DNA of 64,000 bases from an uncultured Collinsella sp. (GCA_902493145.1 CABUOA010000001.1:45002-109001), one strand, 5' to 3'; positions 8,013 to 15,576 are shown, counted from the stretch's first letter. Made by a program: numbers and translations. Notes: generated by a model from the sequence alone, not told the origin.

Positions 8013-8897
8013 ATGAGCGAAAAGCAAATGAGGCTCGGCGCCCTCGAAGCCGGCGGGACCAAGATGGTCTGTGCCGTGGTGTCCGGCGACGGCGAGGTCC
8101 TCGACCGTATGGAGACCCCGACGCTTACGCCCGCCAAGACCGTCCCGCAGATGATCGAGTGGTTCACCGCCCGCGATGTGGACGCGTTGGGCATCGGCGC
8201 CTTCGGCCCGACCTGCGTCGACCCCAACGACGAGCGCTACGGCTCCATCCTCCAGACGCCCAAGCTCGCGTGGCGAGGCCATGGTCTTCGCGCCGCGTTC
8301 GCCGACGCCCTCGGGATTCCGGTGGCCTACGACACGGACGTGAACGTTGCCTGCCTCGGCGAAGTGGTCTTCGGCTGCTGCAAGGGGCTCGAGGACGCCG
8401 TCTACGTGACCATCGGCACCGGCGTGGGCGCGGGCGTCATGTGCGCGGGCAGACTCCTTCACGGCATGCTGCACCCCGAGGCCGGTCACATGCTGGTAAG
8501 GACCCGTCCCACCGAGGAGGGACGCTGCGTCTGCCCGAGCCACGCGAGCTGTCTCGAGGGGCTCGCCTCCGGCCCCGCCATCGCCGCGCGCTGGGGAAAG
8601 CCCGCGGCCGAGCTCGCGGACAACGATGAGGTGTGGGCGCTCGAGGGGGATTATCTGGGGCAGATGTGTGCGAACCTCGTGCTCATGTACTCGCCTCGCC
8701 GCATCGTCCTCGGCGGCGGCGTGATGCACCAGGAGCAGCTCTACGGCATCGTCCGCAAGAAGACCCTCGAATATCTGGGTGGCTACATCCAGACCGCCGA
8801 GCTTAAGGACATGGAGAGCTACATCTGCGCCCCGGGCTGCGGCGGCGACCAAGGAATCCTCGGCGCGGCCGAGCTGGCAAGAAGGGCGCTCGCGTAA
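8013..8897 (+). CDS. ROK-family sugar kinase, fructokinase-like
   Basis: 294 residues. It begins with the ATP-binding motif GALEAGGTKMVCAV and has GPTCVDP and TPKLAW blocks typical of ROK fructokinases, a second phosphate loop VYVTIGTGVGAGV, and the zinc site region HPEAGHMLV followed by CVCPSHASCLEGLASGPAI. This C-x-H-x-C arrangement with EAGGTK is the pattern of bacterial fructokinases (EC 2.7.1.4) more than glucokinases. It is 80 bp downstream of the GH172 gene on the same strand. The inferred role is to phosphorylate the unphosphorylated hexose released by GH172 after PTS import. Mannokinase or another hexokinase activity cannot be excluded. Confidence 0.85.
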   Translation: MSEKQMRLGALEAGGTKMVCAVVSGDGEVLDRMETPTLTPAKTVPQMIEWFTARDVDALGIGAFGPTCVDPNDERYGSILQTPKLAWRGHGLRAAFADALGIPVAYDTDVNVACLGEVVFGCCKGLEDAVYVTIGTGVGAGVMCAGRLLHGMLHPEAGHMLVRTRPTEEGRCVCPSHASCLEGLASGPAIAARWGKPAAELADNDEVWALEGDYLGQMCANLVLMYSPRRIVLGGGVMHQEQLYGIVRKKTLEYLGGYIQTAELKDMESYICAPGCGGDQGILGAAELARRALA

Positions 8898-8929
8898 CTT
8901 GCGCTCTCTCCGCCATACAACGCGTTAAG

Positions 8930-8979
8930 AAAAGACGAGCGCTTCTTGCCAATTGAGCGGCAAGAAGTGCTCGTCTTTT
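8930..8979. terminator. Bidirectional rho-independent terminator
   Basis: A 21-bp nearly perfect stem, AAAAGACGAGC plus GCTTCTTGCC pairing with GGCAAGAAG plus TGCTCGTCTTTT around an 8-base loop. The flanking A and T runs let it work for the kinase operon on the plus strand and for the degV remnant on the minus strand. Confidence 0.9.
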
Positions 8980-9013
8980 GCATTTGTTTTTGGGGCAGGA
9001 CGCCCCGCCTCCG

Positions 9014-9234
9014 CTAGAGTCCCTGGACCGCCACACCCACGAGGTTCGGACCGGTGTGGACAAGAAGCGCGGGGCTGATGTCGGAGCGGACGACCTCCAC
9101 CGCGTTGGCCACGCGCTCGCACAGGGCCTGCTCCATGCGGTCGTAGAGGTCGGCGTGGGCCGAGGTGCGGCTCGCGGCAAAGCGCACCTCGGGGTGCTTC
9201 TCGACGATGGCGGCGATGAGCTTGACCTCGGTGC
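9014..9234 (-). pseudogene. C-terminal fragment of a DegV-family fatty-acid-binding protein
   Basis: About 73 codons, ending at a TAG at 9014-9016. The segment SDISPALLVHTGPNLVGVAV matches the C-terminal fatty-acid-carboxylate-binding motif of DegV proteins (usually HTGPG). The N-terminal three quarters of the protein are absent; upstream, the sequence changes into the start of an IS200 TnpA gene in a different frame. The gene was evidently cut by the insertion and most of both genes was then deleted. The family call rests on one motif region. Confidence 0.6.
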
Positions 9235-9291
9235 GATGCGGTACTTGCACAGCCATTTCGTGAACGCGAGGCTGTTGGCTTTCTGGGCCAC
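9235..9291 (-). mobile_element. IS200-type TnpA 5' stub (first ~19 codons)
   Basis: From a GTG at 9291 preceded by GGGGGAGGTG, the minus strand reads MAQKANSLAFTKWLCKYRI, the N-terminus typical of IS200/IS605 Y1 transposases. After residue 19 the reading changes into the degV tail, so the HUH motif and catalytic Tyr are absent. The stub with its upstream hairpin marks the left end of a once complete element. Confidence 0.75.
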
Positions 9292-9302
9292 AGCAATCAC
9301 CT

Positions 9303-9343
9303 CCCCCTAGTATGATGACCTGAACAATCCTCATGCTAGGGGG
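9303..9343 (-). mobile_element. IS200 left-end hairpin overlapping tnpA ribosome-binding site
   Basis: CCCCCTAGTATGATGA and TCCTCATGCTAGGGGG form a 16-bp imperfect stem (two mismatches, one of them able to form G-U) with a short loop. Read on the minus strand, it ends in the GGGGGAGG site of the tnpA stub. IS200 elements carry a left-end palindrome upstream of tnpA that both serves in transposition and limits its translation. Confidence 0.75.
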
Positions 9344-9374
9344 AAGGTTTTTGTCGCGTAGCGGAAATTGGCCT

Positions 9375-9434
9375 CCACCCGCTGAGCGGGTGGCTTTCTA
9401 TGCCGCGCGTGCCGCGCGGCACGGACTAAAGTCC
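9375..9434. repeat. Three consecutive perfect hairpins
   Basis: Three adjoining palindromes: 9375-9393 (CCACCCGCTGAGCGGGTGG), 9402-9420 (GCCGCGCG / CGCGCGGC) and 9423-9434 (GGACT AA AGTCC). Such clusters of small stem-loops occur at ends of IS200/IS605 elements and in palindromic miniature elements. Their position 30 bp from the IS200 left-end hairpin fits this, but I cannot prove they are a right end. Confidence 0.6.
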
Positions 9435-9495
9435 ATGAATAAAAACGAGGAAGGCCACTTCCGGCCTCCCTCGCAAAGGGTCTCTGATTACTCCC

Positions 9496-9522
9496 ACTCA
9501 TTGGGGACAGACTTAAATGAGT
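9496..9522. repeat. Dispersed GGGGACAG palindrome
   Basis: ACTCATT and AATGAGT (7-bp arms) enclose GGGGACAGACTTA. Sequences of this kind are commonly found scattered near Y1/REP-associated transposases. It is one of several GGGGAC copies in this window. Confidence 0.7.
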
Positions 9523-9542
9523 GCTCTTGAAATGCCGGCGCC

Positions 9543-9610
9543 TGGGGACGTTCTTTTTCTGTCTGCAGTTTGGAACGTTCCTTTTCTGTCGGCAGTTTGG
9601 GACGGTCCTT
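9543..9610. repeat. GGGGACGTTC repeat array (three degenerate units)
   Basis: Three successive units at about 27-bp spacing: GGGGACGTTC (9544), GGAACGTTCC (9572) and GGGACGGTCC (9599), with CTTTTTCTGTC/TGCAGTTTGG between them. Near-identical wording recurs at 60875-60947, 62906-62945 and 63910-63950. Confidence 0.7.
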
Positions 9611-9702
9611 AGAGCTGCAGCGCGCCATGAGTGACGAGGCGAAGCGGATCATCCTGTCTTTTGAGTTCTAAGCATAAGCCCCTGTCTCTGAGCAATGACC
9701 AG

Positions 9703-9754
9703 TGCGCATTTGTGCGTATTTGCGTGCGTGGGATTGCGTGAATATGCGTATAGA
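9703..9754 (+). promoter_or_regulatory. Tandem TGCG decamers, candidate operator
   Basis: Five 10-bp units beginning TGCG start at 9703, 9713, 9725, 9735 and 9745 (TGCGCATTTG, TGCGTATTTG, TGCGTGGGAT, TGCGTGAATA, TGCGTATAGA). The 10-bp spacing puts them on one face of the helix. They lie about 130-180 bp upstream of an operon that encodes a DeoR-family regulator, a family known to bind short direct repeats. I infer a binding array. Confidence 0.45.
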
Positions 9755-9800
9755 AGCGACGTTTACGGGGCAAAAATGACCGTTTAGCGGTGAGATACGC

Positions 9801-9831
9801 AAAAAAGCGCACAGACGCGCGTGTCTGTGCG
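9801..9831. terminator. CGCACAGAC palindrome with A-run (minus-strand terminator or operator)
   Basis: CGCACAGAC (9808-9816) and GTCTGTGCG (9823-9831) form a perfect 9-bp stem. An A6 run on the left gives a T-run on the minus strand, so it has terminator form for minus-strand transcription. No minus-strand gene needs it, so it could instead be an operator of the following operon. Confidence 0.45.
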
Positions 9832-9882
9832 AATATAGAGCTGTCCGAAATGCAAGACGTTCTATGACACAGGAGGCACATG

Positions 9883-10962
9883 ATGGCAGATTCCAAGCAG
9901 GCTCCACTCGACGCCGCGGCAGCCGCCAAAGCAGCATTCGCTTCGGTCCAGGACAAGCCGTTCCCCGAGGACATTTTTACGGCTCCTGAGCTCCGTTGGG
10001 CTGTGATCGGTTGCGGCGTTATTGCCAACCAGATGGCCCAATCTCTCGCTCTTGCCGGCCGCAAGCTTGCGGGCGTCGCCAACCGTACGCTGTCCAAGGC
10101 TCAGGCTTTTGCTGAGCAGTATGGCATCGAGAAGGTCTATGAATCGGTTGAGGACCTCTACGCCGATCCTGGCATCGACGCCGTCTACATCACTACCCCG
10201 CACAACACTCATATCACCTATCTGCGCGCTGCCCTGGCAGCCGGCAAGCACGTGCTCTGCGAGAAAGCCATTACCCTCAATTCCGCTGAGCTCGACGAGG
10301 CGCGTGCCATCGCCGACGAGCACAACGTCGTCCTCATGGACGCCACCACGGTGCTTCATATGCCCTTGTATCAAGAGCTGCGCCGTCGCATGGATGCCGG
10401 TGAGTTCGGCCGCATGAACCTCGCCCAGCTCAACTTTGGTAGCTACAAGGAGTACGGCGATCTGACCAATCGCTTCTACAACCGCAACCTTGCTGGCGGT
10501 GCCATGCTCGACATTGGCGTGTATGCCCTGTCCGTCATGCGTCTCTTTATGGCAAGCCAGCCCATTGAGGTCGTTTCGTTGGGCAACACCTGTGAGACCG
10601 GTGTTGACGTTGCGGGCGGCATCGTCTGCCGTAATGCCGAGCAGCAGCTGGGTGTTGTGAGCCTCACGCTCCACTCCAAGCAACCCAAGCGCTCGATTAT
10701 TAGCTTCGATAAGTGCTATATCGAGGTCAACGAGTATCCGCGCGCCGATCACGCGACCATCGTGTGGACTGCGGACGGCCACCGCGAGGAGGTCCACGCC
10801 GGCACCGAGGCTTACGCCCTTTGCTATGAGATGGCCGATCTTGAGAAGGCCGTTGCCGGCGACGACTCTAAGCGTGAGCTGCTGGATTATGCTTCTGATG
10901 TTATGGAGCTGATGACCAAGCTACGCGCCGACTGGGGAGTCGTGTACCCCGAGGAGGAGTAA
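9883..10962 (+). CDS. Gfo/Idh/MocA-family NAD(P)-dependent oxidoreductase
   Basis: 359 residues. After a roughly 30-residue N-terminal extension comes the Rossmann motif WAVIGCGVIANQMAQ, then ITTPHNTHI and the catalytic region HVLCEKAITLNSAE. The usual EKP is EKA here, with the Lys kept. LAGGAMLDIGVYAL follows the family's GGG-x-x-x-D-x-G-x-Y pattern. These enzymes oxidise or reduce sugars, inositols or related alcohols; dimeric dihydrodiol dehydrogenase-like proteins are close in style. The ATG at 9883 is preferred to 9880 because AGGAGG (9871-9876) then has 6-bp spacing. It lies 3 bp upstream of a DeoR-type regulator, so the two are co-transcribed. The substrate is unknown. Confidence 0.82.
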   Translation: MADSKQAPLDAAAAAKAAFASVQDKPFPEDIFTAPELRWAVIGCGVIANQMAQSLALAGRKLAGVANRTLSKAQAFAEQYGIEKVYESVEDLYADPGIDAVYITTPHNTHITYLRAALAAGKHVLCEKAITLNSAELDEARAIADEHNVVLMDATTVLHMPLYQELRRRMDAGEFGRMNLAQLNFGSYKEYGDLTNRFYNRNLAGGAMLDIGVYALSVMRLFMASQPIEVVSLGNTCETGVDVAGGIVCRNAEQQLGVVSLTLHSKQPKRSIISFDKCYIEVNEYPRADHATIVWTADGHREEVHAGTEAYALCYEMADLEKAVAGDDSKRELLDYASDVMELMTKLRADWGVVYPEEE

Positions 10963-10965
10963 GCG

Positions 10966-11712
10966 ATGCTAGCGGAAGATAGGCTCAACGCGATCGTGTC
11001 GATGGTTCAGCAGACCGGCTCGGTTACCGTGCCGGAGCTTGCCGAAGCCCTGGGCGTGACGGCGTCTACCATTCGGCGCGACCTGCAGACGCTCAATCGC
11101 GCACACCGTATCGCCAAGGTGCACGGTGGGGCGACGAGCCTTGAGCGCGCGCACGTGACGCGCGACCTAACGCTTAATGAGCGCAGCGATCTCCATAACG
11201 ACGACAAGGAACGTATCTGCGCCCGTGCGGCGGCACTTGTGGAGCCCGAGAGCTTTGTATACATCGACTCGGGTTCGACGACGCTCAGGCTCATCGAGCA
11301 TCTTCCACACCTTGAAGATGTCACCTATGTGACCGATTCCGTGCTCCATGCTCAACGCCTTGCTTTGCGCGGCATGCGTACCGTGGTGCTGGGTGGCGAG
11401 CTCAAACCCGAGACCGAGGCGCTCGTTGGCCCCGATGCCTTGGCAACCTTAGACCGCTACAACTTCAACTGTGGCTTTTGGGGCTCTAACGGCATTGCCG
11501 CCGAGCAGGGCTTCACGGCGCCCGATATCGAGGAGGCGCAAGTAAAGCGTATCTCGATGCGCCATACGGCCAAGCGCTTCGTAATCTCGGACGCCAGTAA
11601 ATTTGGCATGGTGGCGCCCGTCAAGTTCGCGGACTTCCGTGACGCAACGATTATTACCGCAGGCGATGTCCCTGCCAAGTACCGGGCAATGGACAACGTC
11701 ATCACGGTCTAG
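10966..11712 (+). CDS. DeoR/GlpR-family transcriptional regulator
   Basis: 248 residues. It has an N-terminal winged HTH with the family signature VTVPELAEALGVTASTIRRD (about 20-39) followed by HGGAT, then a sugar-phosphate isomerase-like sensor domain with YIDSGSTTL and VVLGGELKPETEALVGP (the ligand-binding D-S-G-S-T region). Such regulators usually repress sugar genes and respond to phosphorylated sugars. Its ribosome-binding site GAGGAGGAG lies in the end of the oxidoreductase gene. It probably controls its own operon through sites upstream of 9880. Confidence 0.88.
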   Translation: MLAEDRLNAIVSMVQQTGSVTVPELAEALGVTASTIRRDLQTLNRAHRIAKVHGGATSLERAHVTRDLTLNERSDLHNDDKERICARAAALVEPESFVYIDSGSTTLRLIEHLPHLEDVTYVTDSVLHAQRLALRGMRTVVLGGELKPETEALVGPDALATLDRYNFNCGFWGSNGIAAEQGFTAPDIEEAQVKRISMRHTAKRFVISDASKFGMVAPVKFADFRDATIITAGDVPAKYRAMDNVITV

Positions 11713-11728
11713 CGACGGGAAGGCCAAA

Positions 11729-11763
11729 ACCACCACAAAGGGGACAGGCACCTTTGTGGTGGG
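11729..11763. repeat. Dispersed GGGGACAGG palindrome, copy A
   Basis: ACCACCACAAAGG and CCTTTGTGGTGGG arms enclose GGACAGGCA. An inverted copy is at 12071-12109, on the other side of the three 55-bp palindromes. Confidence 0.75.
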
Positions 11764-11770
11764 TCAATGG

Positions 11771-11807
11771 AAAAGCGGCAACGACCATCCCGGGCGCTGC
11801 CGCTTTT
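11771..11807 (+). terminator. Rho-independent terminator after deoR-type gene
   Basis: AAAAGCGGCA and TGCCGCTTTT arms, with further pairing of the loop's GGGCG region, followed by GTTG. It closes the Gfo/DeoR operon. Confidence 0.75.
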
Positions 11808-11823
11808 GTTGTCTACCGGTTTA

Positions 11824-11878
11824 TCTAAATCTGTAACAACCAGACCGTTAAAAGCAGGCTAGGTGTTACAGATCGAGA
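11824..11878. repeat. 55-bp palindromic element, unit 1
   Basis: Arms TCTAAATCTGTAACA and TGTTACAGATCGAGA around a 25-base centre. First of three equally long elements at 80-81 bp period. Confidence 0.85.
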
Positions 11879-11904
11879 TACTTACGAACCGCGCCGTCCC
11901 TTTG

Positions 11905-11959
11905 TCTCAATCTGTAACATCTGGGACTGATTTTGCCGAGTTACTGTTACAGATTGAGA
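11905..11959. repeat. 55-bp palindromic element, unit 2
   Basis: Arms TCTCAATCTGTAACA and TGTTACAGATTGAGA around a 25-base centre. The centre differs from units 1 and 3 but the arms and total length are conserved. Confidence 0.85.
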
Positions 11960-11984
11960 TTATTCCCTTGAGGGGATTCGAATG

Positions 11985-12039
11985 TCTCGATCTGTAACAG
12001 ATAGACCGCAAAATGGGCTTTAGCTGTTACAGATCGAGA
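11985..12039. repeat. 55-bp palindromic element, unit 3
   Basis: Arms TCTCGATCTGTAACA and TGTTACAGATCGAGA, a perfect 15-bp pairing, around a 25-base centre that shares AGACCG and AAAA with unit 1. Confidence 0.88.
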
Positions 12040-12070
12040 TGTTTGGGAATCCGGCAGAGCCATCGCGGCA

Positions 12071-12109
12071 AAACCACCACAAAGGTGCCTGTCCCCATTG
12101 TGGTGGTTT
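12071..12109. repeat. Dispersed GGGGACAGG palindrome, copy B (inverted)
   Basis: AAACCACCACAA and TTGTGGTGGTTT enclose AGGTGCCTGTCCCCA, the reverse orientation of the copy at 11729-11763. It overlaps the stop of the following minus-strand gene by two bases. Confidence 0.75.
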
Positions 12110-12767
12110 AGGGCTCCCAGGGGCAGGGGGCTTCGATGTGGATGTGCTCGCCGGTTACGGGATGCGTGAAGGACACGCTGTGGGCGTGGAGCATCAGGCC
12201 GCAGGGACGCGGCGTTCCGTACAGGTCATCGCCCACCAGGGGATGGCGCTCGCTGGCCAGATGTACGCGGATCTGGTGCTTGCGGCCGGTGAGCAACTCG
12301 ACATCAATATACGAGCGCGTGGGCAGGCCACGGCGGCTCTTAAGACGTTTGAGCACCTTCACGCGCGTTTGAGACGGCTTGCCGCTGGCGCCGACGCGCA
12401 TCTTGCGGCTGTCGTGACGGTCGCGGGCGATGGGCTTGTCGATGAGCTTTTCGTTCCAGTCGATCTTGCCCTCGGCGAGCGCCAGGTAGTGCTTTTCGAA
12501 CGCGTGGTCGATGATCATCTGGTCAAAGGCGGGCTGCGTCTGCTTGTCGAGTGAGAACAGCACCACGCCGGTGGTGTCACGGTCCAAGCGGTTGAGCGGC
12601 TGCATGTCGGTCGCGGCAAAGCCGTCGCCCATCGCCAGCAGCAGGTCGCTGGCGTAGTCGGTGAGCGTGCGCTCGCCGGTGCCGTCGCCGTGGACGATCA
12701 TGCCGGCGGGCTTGTCGATGGCCATGAGCCAGGCGTCGCAATAGAGGACTTGAGGTTCTTCGTTCAC
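12108..12767 (-). CDS. RluA-family RNA pseudouridine synthase
   Basis: 219 residues, starting at a GTG (12767). The catalytic signature NRLDRDTTGVVLF (59-71) carries the essential Asp (residue 62). DKPAGMIVHGDG (18-29) and LLTGRKHQIRVHLA are the other family landmarks. It lacks an S4 RNA-binding domain, so it resembles RluA/RluC-like enzymes reduced to the catalytic core. It converts uridines of rRNA or tRNA to pseudouridine; the target site cannot be told from sequence. It lies 15 bp downstream of a U32-family gene on the same strand, a pairing of two RNA-modification-type genes. Confidence 0.88.
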   Translation of the reverse strand: MNEEPQVLYCDAWLMAIDKPAGMIVHGDGTGERTLTDYASDLLLAMGDGFAATDMQPLNRLDRDTTGVVLFSLDKQTQPAFDQMIIDHAFEKHYLALAEGKIDWNEKLIDKPIARDRHDSRKMRVGASGKPSQTRVKVLKRLKSRRGLPTRSYIDVELLTGRKHQIRVHLASERHPLVGDDLYGTPRPCGLMLHAHSVSFTHPVTGEHIHIEAPCPWEP

Positions 12768-12782
12768 GTGTAAGCCTTTCGG

Positions 12783-15278
12783 TTAGCTAATTCCCACAAA
12801 CATGCAGCCCGAGGTGGCGCCGCGCAGGCGGGCGGCCGGCTTGCGGCCGGCTTGAGCCGCCTCGACAGCGCGACGGACGCGAGCGACGGCACGGCCAATC
12901 TCATCGGCCTCGAGCAAGGTTCCGTCCACCATGAGACGACGCACGCCGGCATCGAGCAGCTGAGGAATCTGCGGCGTGAGGTCGATGGGGTAGGCATCGT
13001 ACAGGCGAGAGCGGCCGTGGATGTCGGTGCGCACCGGCATGACCTTGCCGTCGATATTCTTGAGCGACAGCTTGCGGGCGCGCAGGCGGCAGTTAGCGCA
13101 ATCGTGGATGCAGCCGTTGGCAACCTGCAGGATGCAGTGCTCGCTCGTCATAACGCGCGGGCGGCCGAACACGGTGATGCCCAGCGCCGCGGGCGCGGCG
13201 GCGCCGAGCGAGACAATCTCGTCGAGCGTGATCTCGGGCGAGAGCCAAAACGCGCCGGCTCCGCGCTCGGCAAGTGCCTCCATGCAAGGCACGTTGTGCA
13301 CGGGCAGGCAAGAGCGGGCCTCCGCCGTGGCGCCAACCTGGGCGGCCAGGGCAAGCTCAGAGATGTTGCCAATAGCGACCGTGGCACAGGCAACAACCCA
13401 CGGGTCAATGCGCGCGTGGTCAACGGCGCGGCAGACCTCGTCGAGTACGGGCACGATACCCTGCTCAAATGCATCGGTGGGGGAGAGCCCGGCCGCATCG
13501 AGTACGTCGGTGGTCATGTAGATGCGCGTTGCGCCCTCCGCCCGCGCTGCCTCGGCGGTCTCGAGCGAGGTGACGGTGGCGCAGATCTGCGGCTCGTCGC
13601 GGTAGTGCTCGGGCGCGGGGCGGGAATCACTGGTGACAATCGCCGGCAGCTCGAGCGTTTTCGCGCGCTCCGCGTACGGCGCCAGAATGGCCTCTTCCAG
13701 CGCCTTGCAAGCGGCGGCGCGCACCTTATGTACGGCGGAGAAACCCATGCCACAGCCCTCATCGAGCGCCACCTCAAAGCTCGCTGCCTCAAAGGGCGAG
13801 GAGCCCATGCGACCCACATGCTCTACCAAATCGGACGCCTCGACCGCGCGGGTCTTGGCGGCCTCGACGGTAAAGCCCGTGGCCGTGGCCGTAAGCGATG
13901 GGGCGTCGCAGCAGGTGAGCGTCACGGTAAACGGTTCGCCCAGATGCGCCACAACGGTTACATCAACGGCGCGGCGGCGAAGCACGTCGCGCTTGAGCGC
14001 GGCGCCGGCGGCGTCGATGGCGCGCTGGCTGCGGATGACGCGCACGCGGCAGCCCTCGGGCATGCTGCGGGGCACGCGGCACTCGATGATGTCACCGACG
14101 GCGGCATCATCGGCAGCGATAGTGGTTAGGAACTGATCGAACTCATCATCGTGGCGAAGCTCCAGCAGGTCGCCCTTGCCCACGGGCTCAAACAGCTCAA
14201 TGCGGGCGATGGCGGCGCGGCGACGGCGGTCGTCGGGCTTGAGGCCGCGCACATCTCGGTTGGCCGGGCGGCTGCCCAGCACCGTGCCCACGATCTGGCC
14301 GCGGTTGTTGGAACGCTCATAGCTCATCATCTCGTCGCCCGAGGTGCCGTCCTGATAGGCGTGCGTAAAGTCGCGGTTAAAGCAGCGCTTGAGCTGGCGC
14401 TGGCGGGCGGCTTTCTCGTCCTTGGCAACGGTGGTTCCGGCCAGCATATCGTCAATCTGATGACGATACACGTCGACGATGGAATACACGTAATCGGGAG
14501 CCTTCATGCGGCCCTCGAGCTTGAGCGATGCGGCGCCGGCGTCATACAGACGGCGAACAAGCTGCGAAGTGTTGGTGTCGCGCGGGCACAGCGCGCGCTC
14601 GCGACCGGCGGGGGAGAGCGTGCGGCCGTTCTCGTCGATCAGCTCGTAGGGCAGGCGGCAGGGCTGGGCGCACATGCCGCGGTTGGCCGAGCGGCCCGCC
14701 ATGGCAAAGCTCGACAGCAGGCACAGACCCGAGTAGCAAAAGCAGATGGCACCGTGGCTAAAGACCTCGAGGTCGACATCGGGCGCGGCGTCGTGGATGG
14801 CGGCGATCTCGTCGATGGAGAGCTCGCGCGAGAGGGTCACGCGGTCGGCGCCCTGCTCGCGGCACCAGATGGTTCCGCGGTCGTCATGGATGTTCGCCTG
14901 GGTCGAGATATGCGTCTCGATGCCGGGCATCGTGCGCTTGACCTCAAAGAACAGACCCCAGTCCTGGATGATGAAGGCGTCGGCGCCCAGCGTGGAGCAG
15001 CGATGGATGAGTTGCAACGCATCGGCCATCTCGGACTGCTTGATGACGATGTTGACCGTGACGTAGACGCGCGAGCCGGCCAGGTGTGCAGCGCGGCAGG
15101 CCTGCTCAAAGGCCTTGTCGGTAAAGTTCGTTGCCTTGCGGCGGGCGTTGAAGCTGCCCATGCCACAGTAGATGGCGTCTGCCCCGGCAGCGAGTGCGGC
15201 GGCGAAGGGCTCCGGGCCTCCGGCGGGGGCCAAGAGCTCGGGTCTACGGTTGGTGGTTCGACTGGCGGTTGCGGTCAT
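12783..15278 (-). CDS. U32-family protein (RlhA-like, with C-terminal DUF3656-type region)
   Basis: 831 residues. The N-terminal domain starts ELLAPAGGPEPFAAALAAGA and contains the U32 signature EVFSHGAICFCYSGLCLLSS (about 170-190), with further Cys in GMCAQPCR that supply a presumed iron-sulfur site. The middle and C-terminal parts match the long U32 form seen in RlhA, which hydroxylates a 23S rRNA cytidine in E. coli; the older annotation is collagenase-like peptidase. The C-terminus repeats a U32-like module with CANCRLRARKL. The start ATG has an AAGGCAGGAT site. It is probably co-transcribed with the downstream pseudouridine synthase. A role in RNA modification is inferred from family and neighbour. 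Confidence 0.85.
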   Translation of the reverse strand: MTATASRTTNRRPELLAPAGGPEPFAAALAAGADAIYCGMGSFNARRKATNFTDKAFEQACRAAHLAGSRVYVTVNIVIKQSEMADALQLIHRCSTLGADAFIIQDWGLFFEVKRTMPGIETHISTQANIHDDRGTIWCREQGADRVTLSRELSIDEIAAIHDAAPDVDLEVFSHGAICFCYSGLCLLSSFAMAGRSANRGMCAQPCRLPYELIDENGRTLSPAGRERALCPRDTNTSQLVRRLYDAGAASLKLEGRMKAPDYVYSIVDVYRHQIDDMLAGTTVAKDEKAARQRQLKRCFNRDFTHAYQDGTSGDEMMSYERSNNRGQIVGTVLGSRPANRDVRGLKPDDRRRRAAIARIELFEPVGKGDLLELRHDDEFDQFLTTIAADDAAVGDIIECRVPRSMPEGCRVRVIRSQRAIDAAGAALKRDVLRRRAVDVTVVAHLGEPFTVTLTCCDAPSLTATATGFTVEAAKTRAVEASDLVEHVGRMGSSPFEAASFEVALDEGCGMGFSAVHKVRAAACKALEEAILAPYAERAKTLELPAIVTSDSRPAPEHYRDEPQICATVTSLETAEAARAEGATRIYMTTDVLDAAGLSPTDAFEQGIVPVLDEVCRAVDHARIDPWVVACATVAIGNISELALAAQVGATAEARSCLPVHNVPCMEALAERGAGAFWLSPEITLDEIVSLGAAAPAALGITVFGRPRVMTSEHCILQVANGCIHDCANCRLRARKLSLKNIDGKVMPVRTDIHGRSRLYDAYPIDLTPQIPQLLDAGVRRLMVDGTLLEADEIGRAVARVRRAVEAAQAGRKPAARLRGATSGCMFVGIS

Positions 15279-15576
15279 ATCCTGCCTTTCAAAATGCTCA
15301 GATAATCAAAAGTATAGTGGTGCCATCGCGGCAGGCGATGCCCGTGCTCTAAGCGGGATAAAGTCTTCAGCAGCTTGGACTGGCTGCTTCATATGAGAAC
15401 CGTTCAGCGGTCCGGGGAAACCGTTGGGCGATAAAATATTCTCGAAGGCTGATAATTATCTTGCATCGGGCAAACTCATCCCCTACTATCCCAATCAAGC
15501 GCGGTGTTCAGACCGAACTGTGCCTCCCGGTGTGAACGCCGCGCTCCCGTTCCCTTTTACTTGTAAGGAGAAAAAC
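15279..15576. other. Intergenic region between divergent U32 and ridA genes
   Basis: Just under 300 bases without a recognisable gene. AT-rich patches (GATAAAATATTC near 15430, GATAATTATC near 15451) could hold divergent promoters, but I cannot assign a convincing -35/-10 pair. Confidence 0.4.

Noticed and set aside
11824..12039. CRISPR array
   Set aside because: Only three units, each itself a palindrome with a variable centre, and no cas genes. The period comes from whole 55-bp elements, not from identical direct repeats with unique spacers.
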